This document shows positions 17,852 to 27,098 of a DNA stretch of 64,000 nt, piece after piece. The position numbers and the translations under genes are program-made. Below the pieces are notes generated by a model. The model ran no database searches and was not told the origin of the DNA. It saw only the letters and a program-made list of their open reading frames with translations. Positions within the stretch are counted from its first letter, which is position 1. Every line of letters starts with the position of its first letter. This DNA comes from Candidatus Endonucleibacter bathymodioli (GTDB taxonomy: Bacteria > Pseudomonadota > Gammaproteobacteria > Pseudomonadales > Endozoicomonadaceae): positions 1-64,000 of the forward strand of contig JASXSV010000017.1 in NCBI GenBank assembly GCA_030674915.1. The letters run 5' to 3'.

Positions 17852-18970
17852 ATGCGGCCAGCGAAGGCGGTTATTAATCTTGATGCGTTAAGGCATAATT
17901 ATTTTCTTGCCAAGGAGCTATCAGGTGGAAAGGTGGTAGCTGTAATAAAAGCTAATGCATATAGTCATGGCGCTGTTCGTTGTGCCCAAGCGCTTGCTGA
18001 TGCTGCTGATGCCTTTGCTGTTGCGTGCATAGAGGAAGCGCTTGAGCTTAGAGAAGCAGGTATTACTCAACCTATTATTCTGTTAGAAGGTTTTTTTGAT
18101 GAGTCAGAAATTTCTTTGATTGCCAAGTATCAATTGGATACTGTTGTACATTGTAATGATCAGTTAAAAATTCTTGAAAATAGTAAGCTCCAGAGGGATA
18201 TCAGAGTTTGGTTAAAAATGGATACAGGGATGCACCGTCTTGGATTTATGCCCAGCGAATACAGAGATGCTTGGCTGCGTCTTAATGCTATTCAGCAAAT
18301 CAATGATATTGTTCTAATGAGTCATTTTGCTTGTGCTGACGAGCTAGATACTAGCTATACCATGCAACAGCTGAAAGTGTTTGAGGAATATAGCCTTGAG
18401 TTACCTGGAGGTCGGAGTATCGCTAATTCCGCCGGGCTAATGGCCTATTCTAGTACAAGAGCTGAATGGTGTCGTCCTGGGCTGATGCTTTATGGGGCAT
18501 CTCCTTTTCCTTACCCCCACGAGCTAGAACAGCGTTTGCGGCCGGTAATGGAGCTACAGTCATCCATTATCAGTATTAAGGATATTCCCGCAGGACGAGC
18601 GGTAGGCTATGGGAATTCTTGGGTGGCGGAGAGGTCAACAAGGTTGGGAGTAGTGGCTATAGGATATGCTGATGGCTACCCAAGGCATGCAGAGCGTAAT
18701 ACGTCGGTACTGGTTAATGGGTTGCGAGTACCTTTGATTGGGCGCGTGTCTATGGATATGCTTACCGTTGATCTCACAACTCAGCCCAAGGCGCAGGTTG
18801 GAGATAATGTTTTGTTGTGGGGCGAGCAGTTGCTAGTGTCGGAAATTGCACGTCATTCAAATACGGTGCCCTACCAATTGTTGTGTAATGTTAATCGGGT
18901 TTCTGTTGAATATATGGAGAGGGAGCTATCCGTTACAAGAATGGATAATCTAGAGGGTTTTGCAGCCTAA
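17852..18970 (+). CDS. alr: Alanine racemase
   Basis: PLP enzyme interconverting L- and D-alanine for peptidoglycan synthesis. The 372-residue protein has the PLP-lysine motif AVIKANAYSHG (Lys33), WLKMDTGMHRLGF, MSHFACADELD, the phosphate-binding RPGLMLYGASPF region and the second catalytic Tyr region (AVGYGNSWVAERSTRLGVVAIGYADGYPR), with RVSMDMLTVDL near the end. A GGAAG lies before the ATG. It stands alone rather than next to dnaB or dadA. The retained peptidoglycan pathway agrees with ftsEX and the amidase. Confidence 0.96.
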   Translation: MRPAKAVINLDALRHNYFLAKELSGGKVVAVIKANAYSHGAVRCAQALADAADAFAVACIEEALELREAGITQPIILLEGFFDESEISLIAKYQLDTVVHCNDQLKILENSKLQRDIRVWLKMDTGMHRLGFMPSEYRDAWLRLNAIQQINDIVLMSHFACADELDTSYTMQQLKVFEEYSLELPGGRSIANSAGLMAYSSTRAEWCRPGLMLYGASPFPYPHELEQRLRPVMELQSSIISIKDIPAGRAVGYGNSWVAERSTRLGVVAIGYADGYPRHAERNTSVLVNGLRVPLIGRVSMDMLTVDLTTQPKAQVGDNVLLWGEQLLVSEIARHSNTVPYQLLCNVNRVSVEYMERELSVTRMDNLEGFAA

Positions 18971-19181
18971 ATTTGTACATCACAGAAAACCTAGATCAGT
19001 GTCTGTCAGTAGTTCCTATATTCGGTGCCTTTGAATTCGTGAGTCGGTGGCAAAAAGACTAAGTATTTTTAATGCTAAGAAAAATAAATTTTTGGTGTGG
19101 GTAAACTTAATATATTCAAAGGGGAATGTATCTTCAGAAGGAAATGGGTGCGGCATGATAACTGTCCATTGGGTTTGCTCT

Positions 19182-20003
19182 TTATCTCAATGTAACATGG
19201 CCAAATGACTCTTTTTTGGAACGACGTATGGCCCACCAGCCTATTGTCGTTGCAATAGATACAAACAGAATAATTAATGTCGCCAATGCATTAATTTTAG
19301 GAGAGACACCAAGTTTAACAGATGAAAATATCACTATAGGCAAAGTGCTTGCGCCGGGTCCTGAGACAAAACTGGCAATAACAAGATCGTCTAGCGAGAG
19401 AGTGAATGCTAGCAGCCATCCAGCAACTAGGGCGGATGATATAGATGGTATGGTTATCACTGTGAAAGTTTTAAAAGGTGTTGCCCCGAGATCCAAGGCG
19501 GCCTCTTCGATAGATATATCAATTTCACGTAATCTGGAGCCTACCACTACAGCAACATAGGAGGTGGAGAAGGTTACATGAGCAATCCAAAGGGTCATTA
19601 CTCCCCTCTCCATAGGCCAGCCTATAAAATCTGACAGTGTGACAAACATCAATAACAAGGATAGCCCGGTGATGACGTCTGGCATGACCAATGGAGCCGT
19701 TACCATGCCAGAAAAGACGGTTTTGCCTCTGAATTGGCGAAAGCGAGCCATGACAAACGCCGCCATTGTGCCGAGTATGGAGGCCATGCACGCGTTACAG
19801 AACGCGACACGTAGACTTACCCATGCGGCATCCATTAGCTGGTGGTCCTGAAAGAGCTCAAGATACCATTTTACGGAAAATCCAGTCCAGACTGTAACCA
19901 GTCTTGAAGCATTAAATGAATAAAAAACCAGTGTGCACATTGGTAAGTACAGAAAGGTCAATCCTGCAACCAATAGGAGGGTGGAAAAGCCTGGTTTTTT
20001 CAT
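19182..20003 (-). CDS. potI: Putrescine ABC transporter permease PotI
   Basis: Inner-membrane permease of the PotFGHI putrescine importer. The 273-residue protein has about six membrane helices and the inner-membrane coupling motif EEAALDLGATPFKTFTVITIP (EAA loop). It closely follows E. coli PotI (FNASRLVTVWTGFSVKWY, TAPLVMPDVITGLSLLL, LAFTLSLDDLVIASFVSGPGASTLP). Its ATG overlaps the potH stop by four bases. The matching ATPase gene potG lies 2.3 kb away on the opposite strand, and potF is not in the window. Confidence 0.94.
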   Translation of the reverse strand: MKKPGFSTLLLVAGLTFLYLPMCTLVFYSFNASRLVTVWTGFSVKWYLELFQDHQLMDAAWVSLRVAFCNACMASILGTMAAFVMARFRQFRGKTVFSGMVTAPLVMPDVITGLSLLLMFVTLSDFIGWPMERGVMTLWIAHVTFSTSYVAVVVGSRLREIDISIEEAALDLGATPFKTFTVITIPSISSALVAGWLLAFTLSLDDLVIASFVSGPGASTLPIVIFSSVKLGVSPKINALATLIILFVSIATTIGWWAIRRSKKESFGHVTLR

Positions 20004-20923
20004 CGTATATCTGCTTTCAGCTCTTTGGCTTGTCGGTAATTAAACCAGGTAATAGGAATGCATAATAGTAGTAGCATTGCCATAGCAAGCGCGCTAGCAA
20101 GTGGCCAGTCACGGTTATTGAAGAACTCCTGCCAGAGTACTTTGCCAATCATTAGGCTGTTTGAGCCTCCTAGTAATTCAGGTATTACATACTCGCCCAC
20201 GGCTGGAATAAATACCAGCATGGAGCCAGCAATAATGCCTGAGCGAGATAATGGTAGGGTTACGGAGAGAAATGTTCGCCAAGGCTTTGCTCCCAGATCT
20301 TCAGAAGCTTCCTTTAGTGATATGTCTAGCTTTGTTAGGTTGGCAAAAATCGGTAGTATCATAAAAGGCAAATAGGCGTAAACTATGCCGATGTATACGG
20401 CAATATTTGTGTTCAGCATCTGTAATGGCTGGTTAGTAATACCTATCCACATTAGTAAATTATTTAGTAAGCCATTATTCTTGAGAATACCCATCCAAGC
20501 ATAAACTCTAATTAAAAAAGAGATACATGAGGGCAGTAGCACCAACAATAATAACAATGCTTGATGAGTCTTAGGTGCTTTTGCTATAGCGTATGCCATC
20601 GGATACCCTAGCAATAAGCAAATTATTGTAGAAATAAAAGCCAGCCTGATCGATGTAAAGTAGGCCGTAAGGTACAGAGGGTCTTCCGCTAGGTAGAAAT
20701 AATTACCTAGGTTTAGGTTAATCAGTATTACCTCCTCTACATATGTAAAGACTTGGGTGTAGGGAGGTATGGCTACATCGGCTAAAGAAAAACTAATTTT
20801 TAAGATGGTGGCAAAAGGCATTAGGAAAAACAATAATAACCAGCCATAGGGGACGCCGATAACCAAGCGGCGGCCCCATAAAGACTTTAAGGCTCGCACC
20901 CGATCTTGCAGTAACATATGCAT
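20000..20923 (-). CDS. potH: Putrescine ABC transporter permease PotH
   Basis: Partner permease of PotI. The 307-residue protein has a strong match to PotH: SLADVAIPPYT, NLNLGNYFYLAEDPLY, LPSCISFLIRVYAWMGILKNNGLLNN, AVYIGIVYAYLPFMILPIF, the EAA loop KEASEDLGAKPWRTF, and FIPAVGEYVIPELLGG...VLWQEFFNNRDWP. A GGAGG precedes the ATG. It would normally follow potF and potG in one operon. Here about 2.3 kb of mostly noncoding DNA with repeats and mobile-element fragments separates it from potG, which is inverted relative to it. Confidence 0.94.
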   Translation of the reverse strand: MHMLLQDRVRALKSLWGRRLVIGVPYGWLLLFFLMPFATILKISFSLADVAIPPYTQVFTYVEEVILINLNLGNYFYLAEDPLYLTAYFTSIRLAFISTIICLLLGYPMAYAIAKAPKTHQALLLLLVLLPSCISFLIRVYAWMGILKNNGLLNNLLMWIGITNQPLQMLNTNIAVYIGIVYAYLPFMILPIFANLTKLDISLKEASEDLGAKPWRTFLSVTLPLSRSGIIAGSMLVFIPAVGEYVIPELLGGSNSLMIGKVLWQEFFNNRDWPLASALAMAMLLLLCIPITWFNYRQAKELKADIR

Positions 20924-21440
20924 TATTAAACCTCCAAAATATTAGACGCGCTTTCAAGCAATCAACATAATTTTATTATGATACAAGTAGTATACGTGCA
21001 ATTCTTGAAATAATTAGTTTGATGACGTGCAGCCTCGAGTTTTTCGAGGATTGTTATGTAACTTATTGATGGCATAATGTATTCTCTCGTTTTTCACTGG
21101 GTTAAAGTTAGAGTCTTTAGATAATGCTGTTTGAGGCAGCCGTTTTTATTTTCATTAGATTATCGCTCCCAATAATAGTAAGTATGAGTAATGTAAGTAT
21201 CTACTTTTAATACTTGCGAGGTGGCCATATTCTCGACACATTCTAAACCATTGTCTAGGGATCTAGGTTTTACTTTTACTTTTATTTTCACTTTTCTTTT
21301 AAGTTGCGCATATGCGCATATCTCCGGTAGCTAATAAACACGCATGTTTGCCTGTTAGGTGGGCAATCATTGTATAAAGTGCGTCTTGGATTGCAGTACT
21401 AGCGGCACAAGATTACGCGATAAAAGCTCAGTCTATATGC
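20924..21440. other. potH upstream noncoding region
   Basis: No gene seen. It holds a pyrimidine-rich run of TTTTAC/TTTTC words around 21268-21299 and the palindrome TGCGCATATGCGCA at 21305-21318. The potH promoter must lie here, but I cannot place it. Confidence 0.4.
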
Positions 21441-21553
21441 CCTTGTTTATTGAAACTGTGAGCAGGAGGCGAACGAACTAAGCTCCATTATCCTTGAGTA
21501 GTAATTGATAGGAGTGAGGGGAGTCGGCAGCCGATCCATCAATGGTGGCAGGC
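21441..21553 (+). repeat. Dispersed intergenic repeat, copy R3
   Basis: Carries TGTTTATTGAAACTGTGAGC, then AGGAGGCGAACGAACTAAGC and CCATTA, and ends CCATCAATGGTGGC. These are the arm, GGC-GAACGAAC and closing-arm words of the family. Confidence 0.5.
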
Positions 21554-21805
21554 ATAGATGAAGCGTCCATTATGGTTGAGTAATTGTATGTGCTCAGTGA
21601 TAGTAGGTTTACCTTTAGCCTCATATCTATTTGAGTTTTCTATGGAGAAAAGCAAAAAACATCGGTGAATTTATGGTATGCTTTCAGATCGTCACAAATA
21701 TAATGTGGCTTTTCTCAGGTTGGGACAGAAGCTTTGCTCATAATATTGGGAGTAGGTTTGGCCCCATTCAAGTAAAAGCTTACAGCAAGAAAAGAGGAGA
21801 TGACC

Positions 21806-22159
21806 ATGGACGTTGCAGTTCAGGAAAAGCGCCGATTTCCCCGCAAGCAGGTGGATCAGACCTCGAAGGTCATCGATAATGATACAGACTCTCTCATTGG
21901 GACGCTGAAGAATGTCTCTATAGGAGGGTTCAGTGTTATTGCCAAGCAAGGGATTAGGCTGTCAGAAGAGAGGCATGTGACACTACATCTATCAAACTCT
22001 CCGATGCTGAAACCCTGCAAAGTATCGCTTGTTGCTAGGTGTGTTTGGTGCCAGAGTTCCAGTGAAAAAAACAAATATGCTGTTGGTTTTGTGTTGTGTG
22101 ATATTGAAGAGTTGGACGCTGTAACATTAAATCACTTTATTAGGAGTCATAAAGTCTAA
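21806..22159 (+). CDS. PilZ-domain protein
   Basis: A 117-residue single-domain protein. PilZ signatures are the N-terminal EKRRFPRKQV (RxxxR) and, about 30 residues later, NVSIGGFSV ([DN]xSxxG), the cyclic-di-GMP binding motifs, followed by beta-strand-like segments ending in YAVGFVLCDIEEL. It probably responds to c-di-GMP, a signal for surface attachment or motility in free-living relatives. AGGAG lies 6 bases before the ATG at 21806; an ATG at 21800 touches the binding site and is less likely. Its stop sits 9 bp before the target duplication of a small transposon. Confidence 0.88.
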   Translation: MDVAVQEKRRFPRKQVDQTSKVIDNDTDSLIGTLKNVSIGGFSVIAKQGIRLSEERHVTLHLSNSPMLKPCKVSLVARCVWCQSSSEKNKYAVGFVLCDIEELDAVTLNHFIRSHKV

Positions 22160-22172
22160 TGCAACCTGCTAA

Positions 22173-22282
22173 GGAAGCTCTGAACAAGGTTATTCTCCCA
22201 CAGGAAGGCATCTATAAGGTATTGATTTTGCTGGACTCACGCCTCCGCTGGGATTACGAACGTGGCTTTAATCAGAGACTCC
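22173..22282 (+). mobile_element. 110-bp MITE, copy 1
   Basis: Ends GGAAGCTCTGAACAAG (left) and, read inward from the right end, GGAGTCTCTGATTAAA, flanked on both sides by CTAA (22169-22172 and 22283-22286). It resembles the ends of the IS5-family element at 31265 but has no coding capacity. A second copy of exactly the same length is at 33236-33345. Confidence 0.82.
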
Positions 22283-22286
22283 CTAA

Positions 22287-22571
22287 GGAATCTCTGACTG
22301 AATCGCCAAAACCTAGCACAAAGAAAGCCAGCTACAAAGGCTTAGTAAAAAATGCAGTTCAAGTATTCACCCTGCTTGGACTGGCCAATCTTTACATGCT
22401 GCGAGGGCGTTTGGGGGTTAATCCGCCCAAAACTCGCCAATAACGAGGGAAAACGAAAAAATAGGGCTAATTTACCTAAAAACACGCCCATAAGATGAAT
22501 ATATACACCATAAATTTAAATTTGGCTTTTTAAGCGCTGGTAAAAAACAAACGTGCTTGCTCAGAGACTCC
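22287..22571 (+). mobile_element. Internally deleted IS5-family element
   Basis: A 285-bp element inserted directly next to the MITE; the CTAA between them (22283-22286) is repeated at 22572-22575. The left end GGAATCTCTGACTGAATC and following CCAAAACCTAGCAC match the left end at 31265. The interior keeps only a transposase C-terminus (SYKGLVKNAVQVFTLLGLANLYMLRGRLG, compare [22 protein letters not shown] of IS5). The right end is CTCAGAGACTCC. Confidence 0.85.
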
Positions 22572-22575
22572 CTAA

Positions 22576-23129
22576 GTCACTGGCATTGTTGGAGGAGTTT
22601 TGGTTCGGCATTTTTTTTGCTTTTTTGAATGCCAAGAACCGGTTTTTTCCGTTGTAATGCTACCACCACCTTAAAGAGGTTGATGATACCAATCGTTTAT
22701 ATGCTTGATTTTCTTATGCGGTACTTAATTAAGGCATGCAAAAGTTAAGCTCTATGAAATTCAAGCCTAAGAGAGAGCCTGAGATAAGACCTTATTCCAA
22801 GAGGTGGGCGCGTTGTAATGCCTCAGTGGAGTGGCTGGATGGATAGTATTCGGAAGAGCACGACAACTAGTTTGTGTAAGGGGAACAAAATATCGTGACG
22901 AGAGCAGAATGGCTAGTGTAGCATTCCAGGCTTTTAACCTAGGTTGTTTCGTATCCTCTCATCTTTTTGTATCGAACATCTATATTTTACAAAATGTCTG
23001 AGCTCAGACTGATATTGTATAGTTATTTATTCTTTATTTTAGGTGTCACAAAAAAGTTCTCAATGCAAGTCAAAATAGAGAATGCATGCCTTTCCATAGA
23101 CTATTCCTAGTGTCATGGAGGCGAGCTAT
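22576..23129. other. Gene-free stretch before potG
   Basis: No credible reading frame or RNA gene. The stretch separating the two halves of the putrescine transporter locus includes this region, the two small transposons and PilZ. Confidence 0.4.
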
Positions 23130-23192
23130 GCCCATTACCATTACAAATGTGAGTGGGCTATAACAATCTCGAGTCATCAAGGGGAAACGGGT
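23130..23192 (+). repeat. Dispersed intergenic repeat, partial copy R4
   Basis: CCCATTACCATTACAAATGT followed by GAGTGGGC matches the left arm of the family; the rest is degenerate, ending GGGGAAACGGG. Confidence 0.35.
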
Positions 23193-23277
23193 ACAGAGTG
23201 AGCTCAATAAACTTCTGGCTAGCACAAACGTGTTTTGAAATTAGAGTGTTAGATTTGACTAAAATGGGGTGCTGCTA

Positions 23278-24420
23278 ATGTCTATTGATTTAGACGGCTG
23301 TAACAAAGAGCCTTATGCTGATTTCTCAGAAACCGAGAGTTTAGTCAGGCTTGAGCACGTCACACGGATGTTCGGTGAGATTGTTGCCGTGGATGATGTT
23401 GCTCTATCAATCAGAAAGAGAGAAATTTTTGCGCTTATAGGTGGTTCAGGCTCAGGCAAGTCAACTCTACTGAGAATGCTAGCGGGGTTTGAAACGCCAA
23501 CAAAAGGAAGTATATACCTTGACGGAGAGGATATAACCAGCCTCCCCCCTTACATGCGTCCGATTAATATGATGTTTCAGTCTTACGCCTTGTTTCCTCA
23601 TATGACGGTAGAGCAAAATGTTGCTTTTGGTTTAAAGCAAGATCGCATGAAAAAAGATCAAATAGCTCAACGGGTGAAAAGCATGCTTAATATGGTGCAT
23701 ATGAATCAATACGCGAGTCGCAAACCTCATCAACTCTCCAGTGGTCAGAGGCAACGAGTTGCTCTGGCTAGGAGTCTTGCCAAGCGACCAAAGTTACTAC
23801 TTCTTGATGAGCCAATGGGAGCGCTAGATAAAAAGCTACGCTCACGCATGCAGCTTGAGATTGTTGATATCATTAAGGAAGTTGGGGTTACCTGCCTAAT
23901 GGTGACCCATGATCAAGAAGAAGCCATGGCAATGGCGGACCGAATCGGAATAATGGACTGTGGATGGATTGTACAGGTAGGAACTCCGGTGGATATCTAT
24001 GAAACACCTAATTCACGAATGATAGCTGAGTTCGTTGGGTCTGTGAATATGTTTGAAGGTGAGATCGTTGAAGAGGCAGCGGATCACGTTGTCATTCATT
24101 CACCTTGCCTAGAAGCTTTGATTTATGTGGGGCATGGTATTACCACCTCACTTGAAAAGAGAAAAGTCTGGTATGCAATCCGTCCGGAGAAAACATTAAT
24201 TAGTACGACTAAGCCGGTAGAATATTACAACTGGACCAGCGGAACTGTTATTGATATTGCTTATTTGGGAGCTCACTCCGTATATCACATTAAATTGCCT
24301 TCTGGAATGGTTATTCAAACTAATATGGTAAATATCGAGCGTAGCGCTGACAACCCCACATTGAGGGATAAGGTTTATATTAAGTGGGACTCAAACAGTG
24401 GCGTTGTATTAAATAGCTAG
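23278..24420 (+). CDS. potG: Putrescine ABC transporter ATP-binding protein PotG
   Basis: ATPase of the PotFGHI importer. The 380-residue protein has Walker A GGSGSGKST, Q-loop FQSYALFPHMTVEQN, signature LSSGQRQRVALARSLAKRP, Walker B LLLLDEPMGALD, switch MVTHDQEEAM, and the C-terminal TOBE region (YAIRPEKTLI, DIAYLGAHSVYHIKLPSGMVIQ). It follows E. coli PotG closely, including RPINMMFQ. The ATG at 23278 has GGGGT about 8 bases upstream; a GTG nine bases earlier is possible. It is separated from and divergent to potH-potI, so subunit expression may now be uncoupled. No potF follows. Confidence 0.94.
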   Translation: MSIDLDGCNKEPYADFSETESLVRLEHVTRMFGEIVAVDDVALSIRKREIFALIGGSGSGKSTLLRMLAGFETPTKGSIYLDGEDITSLPPYMRPINMMFQSYALFPHMTVEQNVAFGLKQDRMKKDQIAQRVKSMLNMVHMNQYASRKPHQLSSGQRQRVALARSLAKRPKLLLLDEPMGALDKKLRSRMQLEIVDIIKEVGVTCLMVTHDQEEAMAMADRIGIMDCGWIVQVGTPVDIYETPNSRMIAEFVGSVNMFEGEIVEEAADHVVIHSPCLEALIYVGHGITTSLEKRKVWYAIRPEKTLISTTKPVEYYNWTSGTVIDIAYLGAHSVYHIKLPSGMVIQTNMVNIERSADNPTLRDKVYIKWDSNSGVVLNS

Positions 24421-24490
24421 TCTATTTAGATCTCTTTCATGGCTTCGGAGAATGAGTCCGATTTTTTAGGAATGCAGGAAGCTGGCGTAT

Positions 24491-24580
24491 GCTCGTTACC
24501 ACTGAGGGTGTGAGTAGGAGGCAGGCAAGACTAGATTCCTAGGGGGTTGCTTCAGCCAACCATCTTGAAAAACACCTAAT
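24491..24580 (+). repeat. Dispersed intergenic repeat, copy R5
   Basis: GCTCGTTACCACTGAGGGTG then TGAGTAGGAGGCAGGCAAG matches the left arm and adjacent core of the family. The right half is degenerate (AGCCAACCATCTTGAAAA). Confidence 0.45.
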
Positions 24581-24756
24581 ATCACGATTTCGAGAAAAGA
24601 GGTATAATGCTGTACTCACTGTTTCTTGAAATCTGGTCAATAGATGGTGCAGGTCGCCCTTTCGGCGCCAGCAGTATCGCTTTAATGTGGTTAGTCACTT
24701 GGGTATTACGCGCTTTCTTATGTCGTGACTCCAAGCCCGTGTTTTGCTAAGAGGCG

Positions 24757-24799
24757 AGGCTGATTTGTAGCATGCGCGGGGAGTGCCGCAAATCAGCCT
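24757..24799. terminator. 11-bp perfect stem between potG and glyA
   Basis: AGGCTGATTTG (24757-24767) pairs with CAAATCAGCCT (24789-24799). It sits between the convergent genes potG and glyA, so it could end transcription from either side. There is no T-tract on the exit side for either strand, so a classical intrinsic terminator is not certain. Confidence 0.4.
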
Positions 24800-24834
24800 A
24801 AAAATAAAATTTCTTTAATGCCCGTGAATGTAGT

Positions 24835-26088
24835 TCATTTGTATACAGGTAATCGCCGACAAATACTCAATGCCTTTGCGCGAGTATCAGCTTCTATCTG
24901 AGTGTTACCTATATTATCCAATATATCACAAATCCAGCCAGCCAGCTCCTCAGCATCGCGCTCATTAAAGCCTCGCCGTGTAACCGCTGGTGTGCCAATT
25001 CTCAGACCGCTGGTTATAAATGGAGATCGAGGGTCATTTGGTACAGTATTTTTGTTTACAGTGATATTGGCTCGTCCTAATGCAGCTTCTGCATCCTTGC
25101 CGGTAAACTCTTTACCGGTTAAGTCAATCAAAAACAGATGATTGTCAGTGCCGTCAGAAACGATTTTTATGCCTTTTGCTATCATAATACGACACATAGC
25201 TTGAGCATTTGTTACAACCTGCTGCTGGTAGGTTTTAAATTCATCGCTCATTGCCTCCTTAAAGCATACAGCTTTTGCGGCAATGATATGGCATAGAGGG
25301 CCGCCCTGAGACTCAGGAAATACAGAAAAGTTTAACTTTTTGTTAAGCTCCTCCTTATTGTTGGCAAGAATAAGGCCGCCGCGAGGACCAGCTAATGTTT
25401 TGTGGGTAGTGGAGGTTACTACATCGGCGATGCCTACTGGAGAGGAGTAAACGCCAGCAGCTACTAGGCCTGCGACATGAGCCATATCAACAAGCAAATA
25501 AGCCCCTACTTTATCAGCGATATTACGATATCGTTTCCAGTCTAAGATTCGTGAGAAGGCAGAGAAGCCGCCAATAATTAACCGTGGCTTATGCTTCAGT
25601 GCTAAACGCTCCATTTCATCGTAATCAATATTACCTGTTTCAGGGTTTAGACCGTACTGTACGGCATTATAAATACGTCCGGAGAAGTTTACGCTCGAGC
25701 CGTGAGTTAAATGTCCGCCGTGAGCCAAGGTCATGCCGAGCAAAGTATCACCTGGCTTGAGTAAAGCCATGAAAACAGCTGCGTTAGCTTGAGAGCCGGA
25801 ATGTGGCTGCACATTGGCATATCCTGCACCAAACAACTGCTTCGCACGATCAATAGCCAGTTGTTCTACAGTGTCAACATGTTCACATCCTCCATAATAA
25901 CGTTTGCCTGGATAACCTTCTGCGTACTTGTTAGTGAGTACGCTACCTTGCGCAGCCATTACCTTGGGGCTGGCATAATTTTCGGAAGCAATAAGTTCAA
26001 TATGCTCTTCTTGGCGAGTTTCTTCAGCATTAATCGCGGCTTGCAATTCCGGATCAAATTCTGCAATCGATACATCTGTTCTGAGCAT
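24835..26088 (-). CDS. glyA: Serine hydroxymethyltransferase
   Basis: PLP enzyme converting serine and tetrahydrofolate to glycine and 5,10-methylene-THF. The 417-residue protein is the standard length. Motifs include [59 protein letters not shown], the PLP-lysine motif [16 protein letters not shown] and the C-terminal [12 protein letters not shown]. The gene stands alone. In the 360 bp upstream I see no riboswitch-like structure. Confidence 0.97.
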   Translation of the reverse strand: MLRTDVSIAEFDPELQAAINAEETRQEEHIELIASENYASPKVMAAQGSVLTNKYAEGYPGKRYYGGCEHVDTVEQLAIDRAKQLFGAGYANVQPHSGSQANAAVFMALLKPGDTLLGMTLAHGGHLTHGSSVNFSGRIYNAVQYGLNPETGNIDYDEMERLALKHKPRLIIGGFSAFSRILDWKRYRNIADKVGAYLLVDMAHVAGLVAAGVYSSPVGIADVVTSTTHKTLAGPRGGLILANNKEELNKKLNFSVFPESQGGPLCHIIAAKAVCFKEAMSDEFKTYQQQVVTNAQAMCRIMIAKGIKIVSDGTDNHLFLIDLTGKEFTGKDAEAALGRANITVNKNTVPNDPRSPFITSGLRIGTPAVTRRGFNERDAEELAGWICDILDNIGNTQIEADTRAKALSICRRLPVYK

Positions 26089-26450
26089 GAAAGTACCCTG
26101 ATATTTATGCTAGATTAGCTATTCTAATACATTTGTTAATATAAGTCAGCTTAGGAAGTGCTTCGACCAAAGCTTTCTTTCCTTTTTTTAATGAAAGTCA
26201 GTATTTGTTTTGCATCAATTTCCATGTTGTCTATACTCGTGACAATTGAAGGGGAGAGTAGTCAATATCCTTGCCGCCGGATGACTATATTATCAGCGTG
26301 GTCGTGGTGGTTCAGATAGCCTAGGATTTTGATCAGGAATGATAATGGATCAACATAAAATGTTGTGCCTGATGGCGAAGATAACGGTAACTATAGGGCT
26401 TTTGCGGTATGAAAGCTGCCTAACTTTGGACAGGTGGAGTCGAACTTTTT
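26089..26450. other. Divergent spacer between glyA and the SMI1/KNR4 gene
   Basis: About 360 bp holding the promoters of two divergent genes. No other feature is seen. Confidence 0.4.
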
Positions 26451-26882
26451 ATGGGTGATGACATAACGATAGAGTCCTCGGAAGATGTAATTGATATGTT
26501 GCGTAATCTAGCGGTAGATATACCTGTGCTTCTAAAATTGCCAGTAGATGACGATTTGCTTACTACAGAAGAAACAATTCTAATGTCTCTCCCTTATGAT
26601 CTCAGAGAGTTCCTTTTAACGGTAAGTGATGTAGTATATGGCTCGCTAGAGCCAGTAACAGTAGCGGACCCTTGTGCACACACTTATTTGCCGGACATTG
26701 CTTCACAGGCCTGGAGTATAGGTGTGCCAAGGCATTTAATACCAATTTGCCAAGTTGATGATAGTTACTATTGTATTGATGGTGGTGGAGAGGTTTCTTT
26801 GTGGACAGTCGGTGGTGATTCGCCAGACATAATATGGGAATCTATTTGGCATTGGGCGCAAAACATATGGCTGAATAGCTAA
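26451..26882 (+). CDS. SMI1/KNR4 (SUKH) family protein
   Basis: A 143-residue SUKH-fold protein. Diagnostic segments are LPYDLREFLLTVSDVVYGSLEPVTV, YLPDIASQAWSIGVPRHLIPICQVDDSYYCID and WESIWHWAQNIWL, all typical of single-domain proteobacterial SMI1/KNR4 proteins. Many SUKH proteins are immunity proteins against contact-dependent or polymorphic toxins, but no toxin gene is adjacent, so this may be a stand-alone housekeeping member. GGTGGAG lies upstream of the ATG at somewhat long spacing. Confidence 0.85.
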   Translation: MGDDITIESSEDVIDMLRNLAVDIPVLLKLPVDDDLLTTEETILMSLPYDLREFLLTVSDVVYGSLEPVTVADPCAHTYLPDIASQAWSIGVPRHLIPICQVDDSYYCIDGGGEVSLWTVGGDSPDIIWESIWHWAQNIWLNS

Positions 26883-26896
26883 GGACTCCTGTAATA

Positions 26897-26990
26897 CTGT
26901 TACTACTGAAAGTGTGAGTAGGCGACAAGCGAGCCAAGCCTCACGGGATGGAAAGCATTAGGAGTCAATGGTTTCTCGCTTTCAAGAATA
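26897..26990 (+). repeat. Dispersed intergenic repeat, copy R6
   Basis: CTGTTACTACTGAAAGTGTG then AGTAGGCGACAAGCGAGCC and AAGCCTCACG are a clear left arm and core. The closing arm is degenerate. Confidence 0.55.
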
Positions 26991-27041
26991 ATTATTGTCT
27001 GGGGGATGATGCTGTCTTTTTGTTATTGGTCCACTGTTGTC

Positions 27042-27060
27042 TACTATAAATTTTATAGTA
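27042..27060. promoter_or_regulatory. 19-bp palindrome upstream of the YdjM-like gene
   Basis: TACTATAAATTTTATAGTA is a perfect odd palindrome (9+1+9) ending 38 bp before the ATG at 27099. It could be an operator or simply an AT-rich promoter. It is not a LexA box, although E. coli ydjM is LexA-controlled. Confidence 0.4.
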
Positions 27061-27098
27061 GTCGTTAAATCACGTTTATATTATAGGATAATCCTTAT

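Noticed and set aside
21631..21879. 82-codon plus-strand frame overlapping the PilZ start
   Set aside because: Overlaps the clear PilZ gene in another frame and has no recognisable features.
22159..22443. 94-codon plus-strand frame after the PilZ gene
   Set aside because: It is a chimera running through the MITE and the deleted IS; only its C-terminus is meaningful, as a transposase tail.
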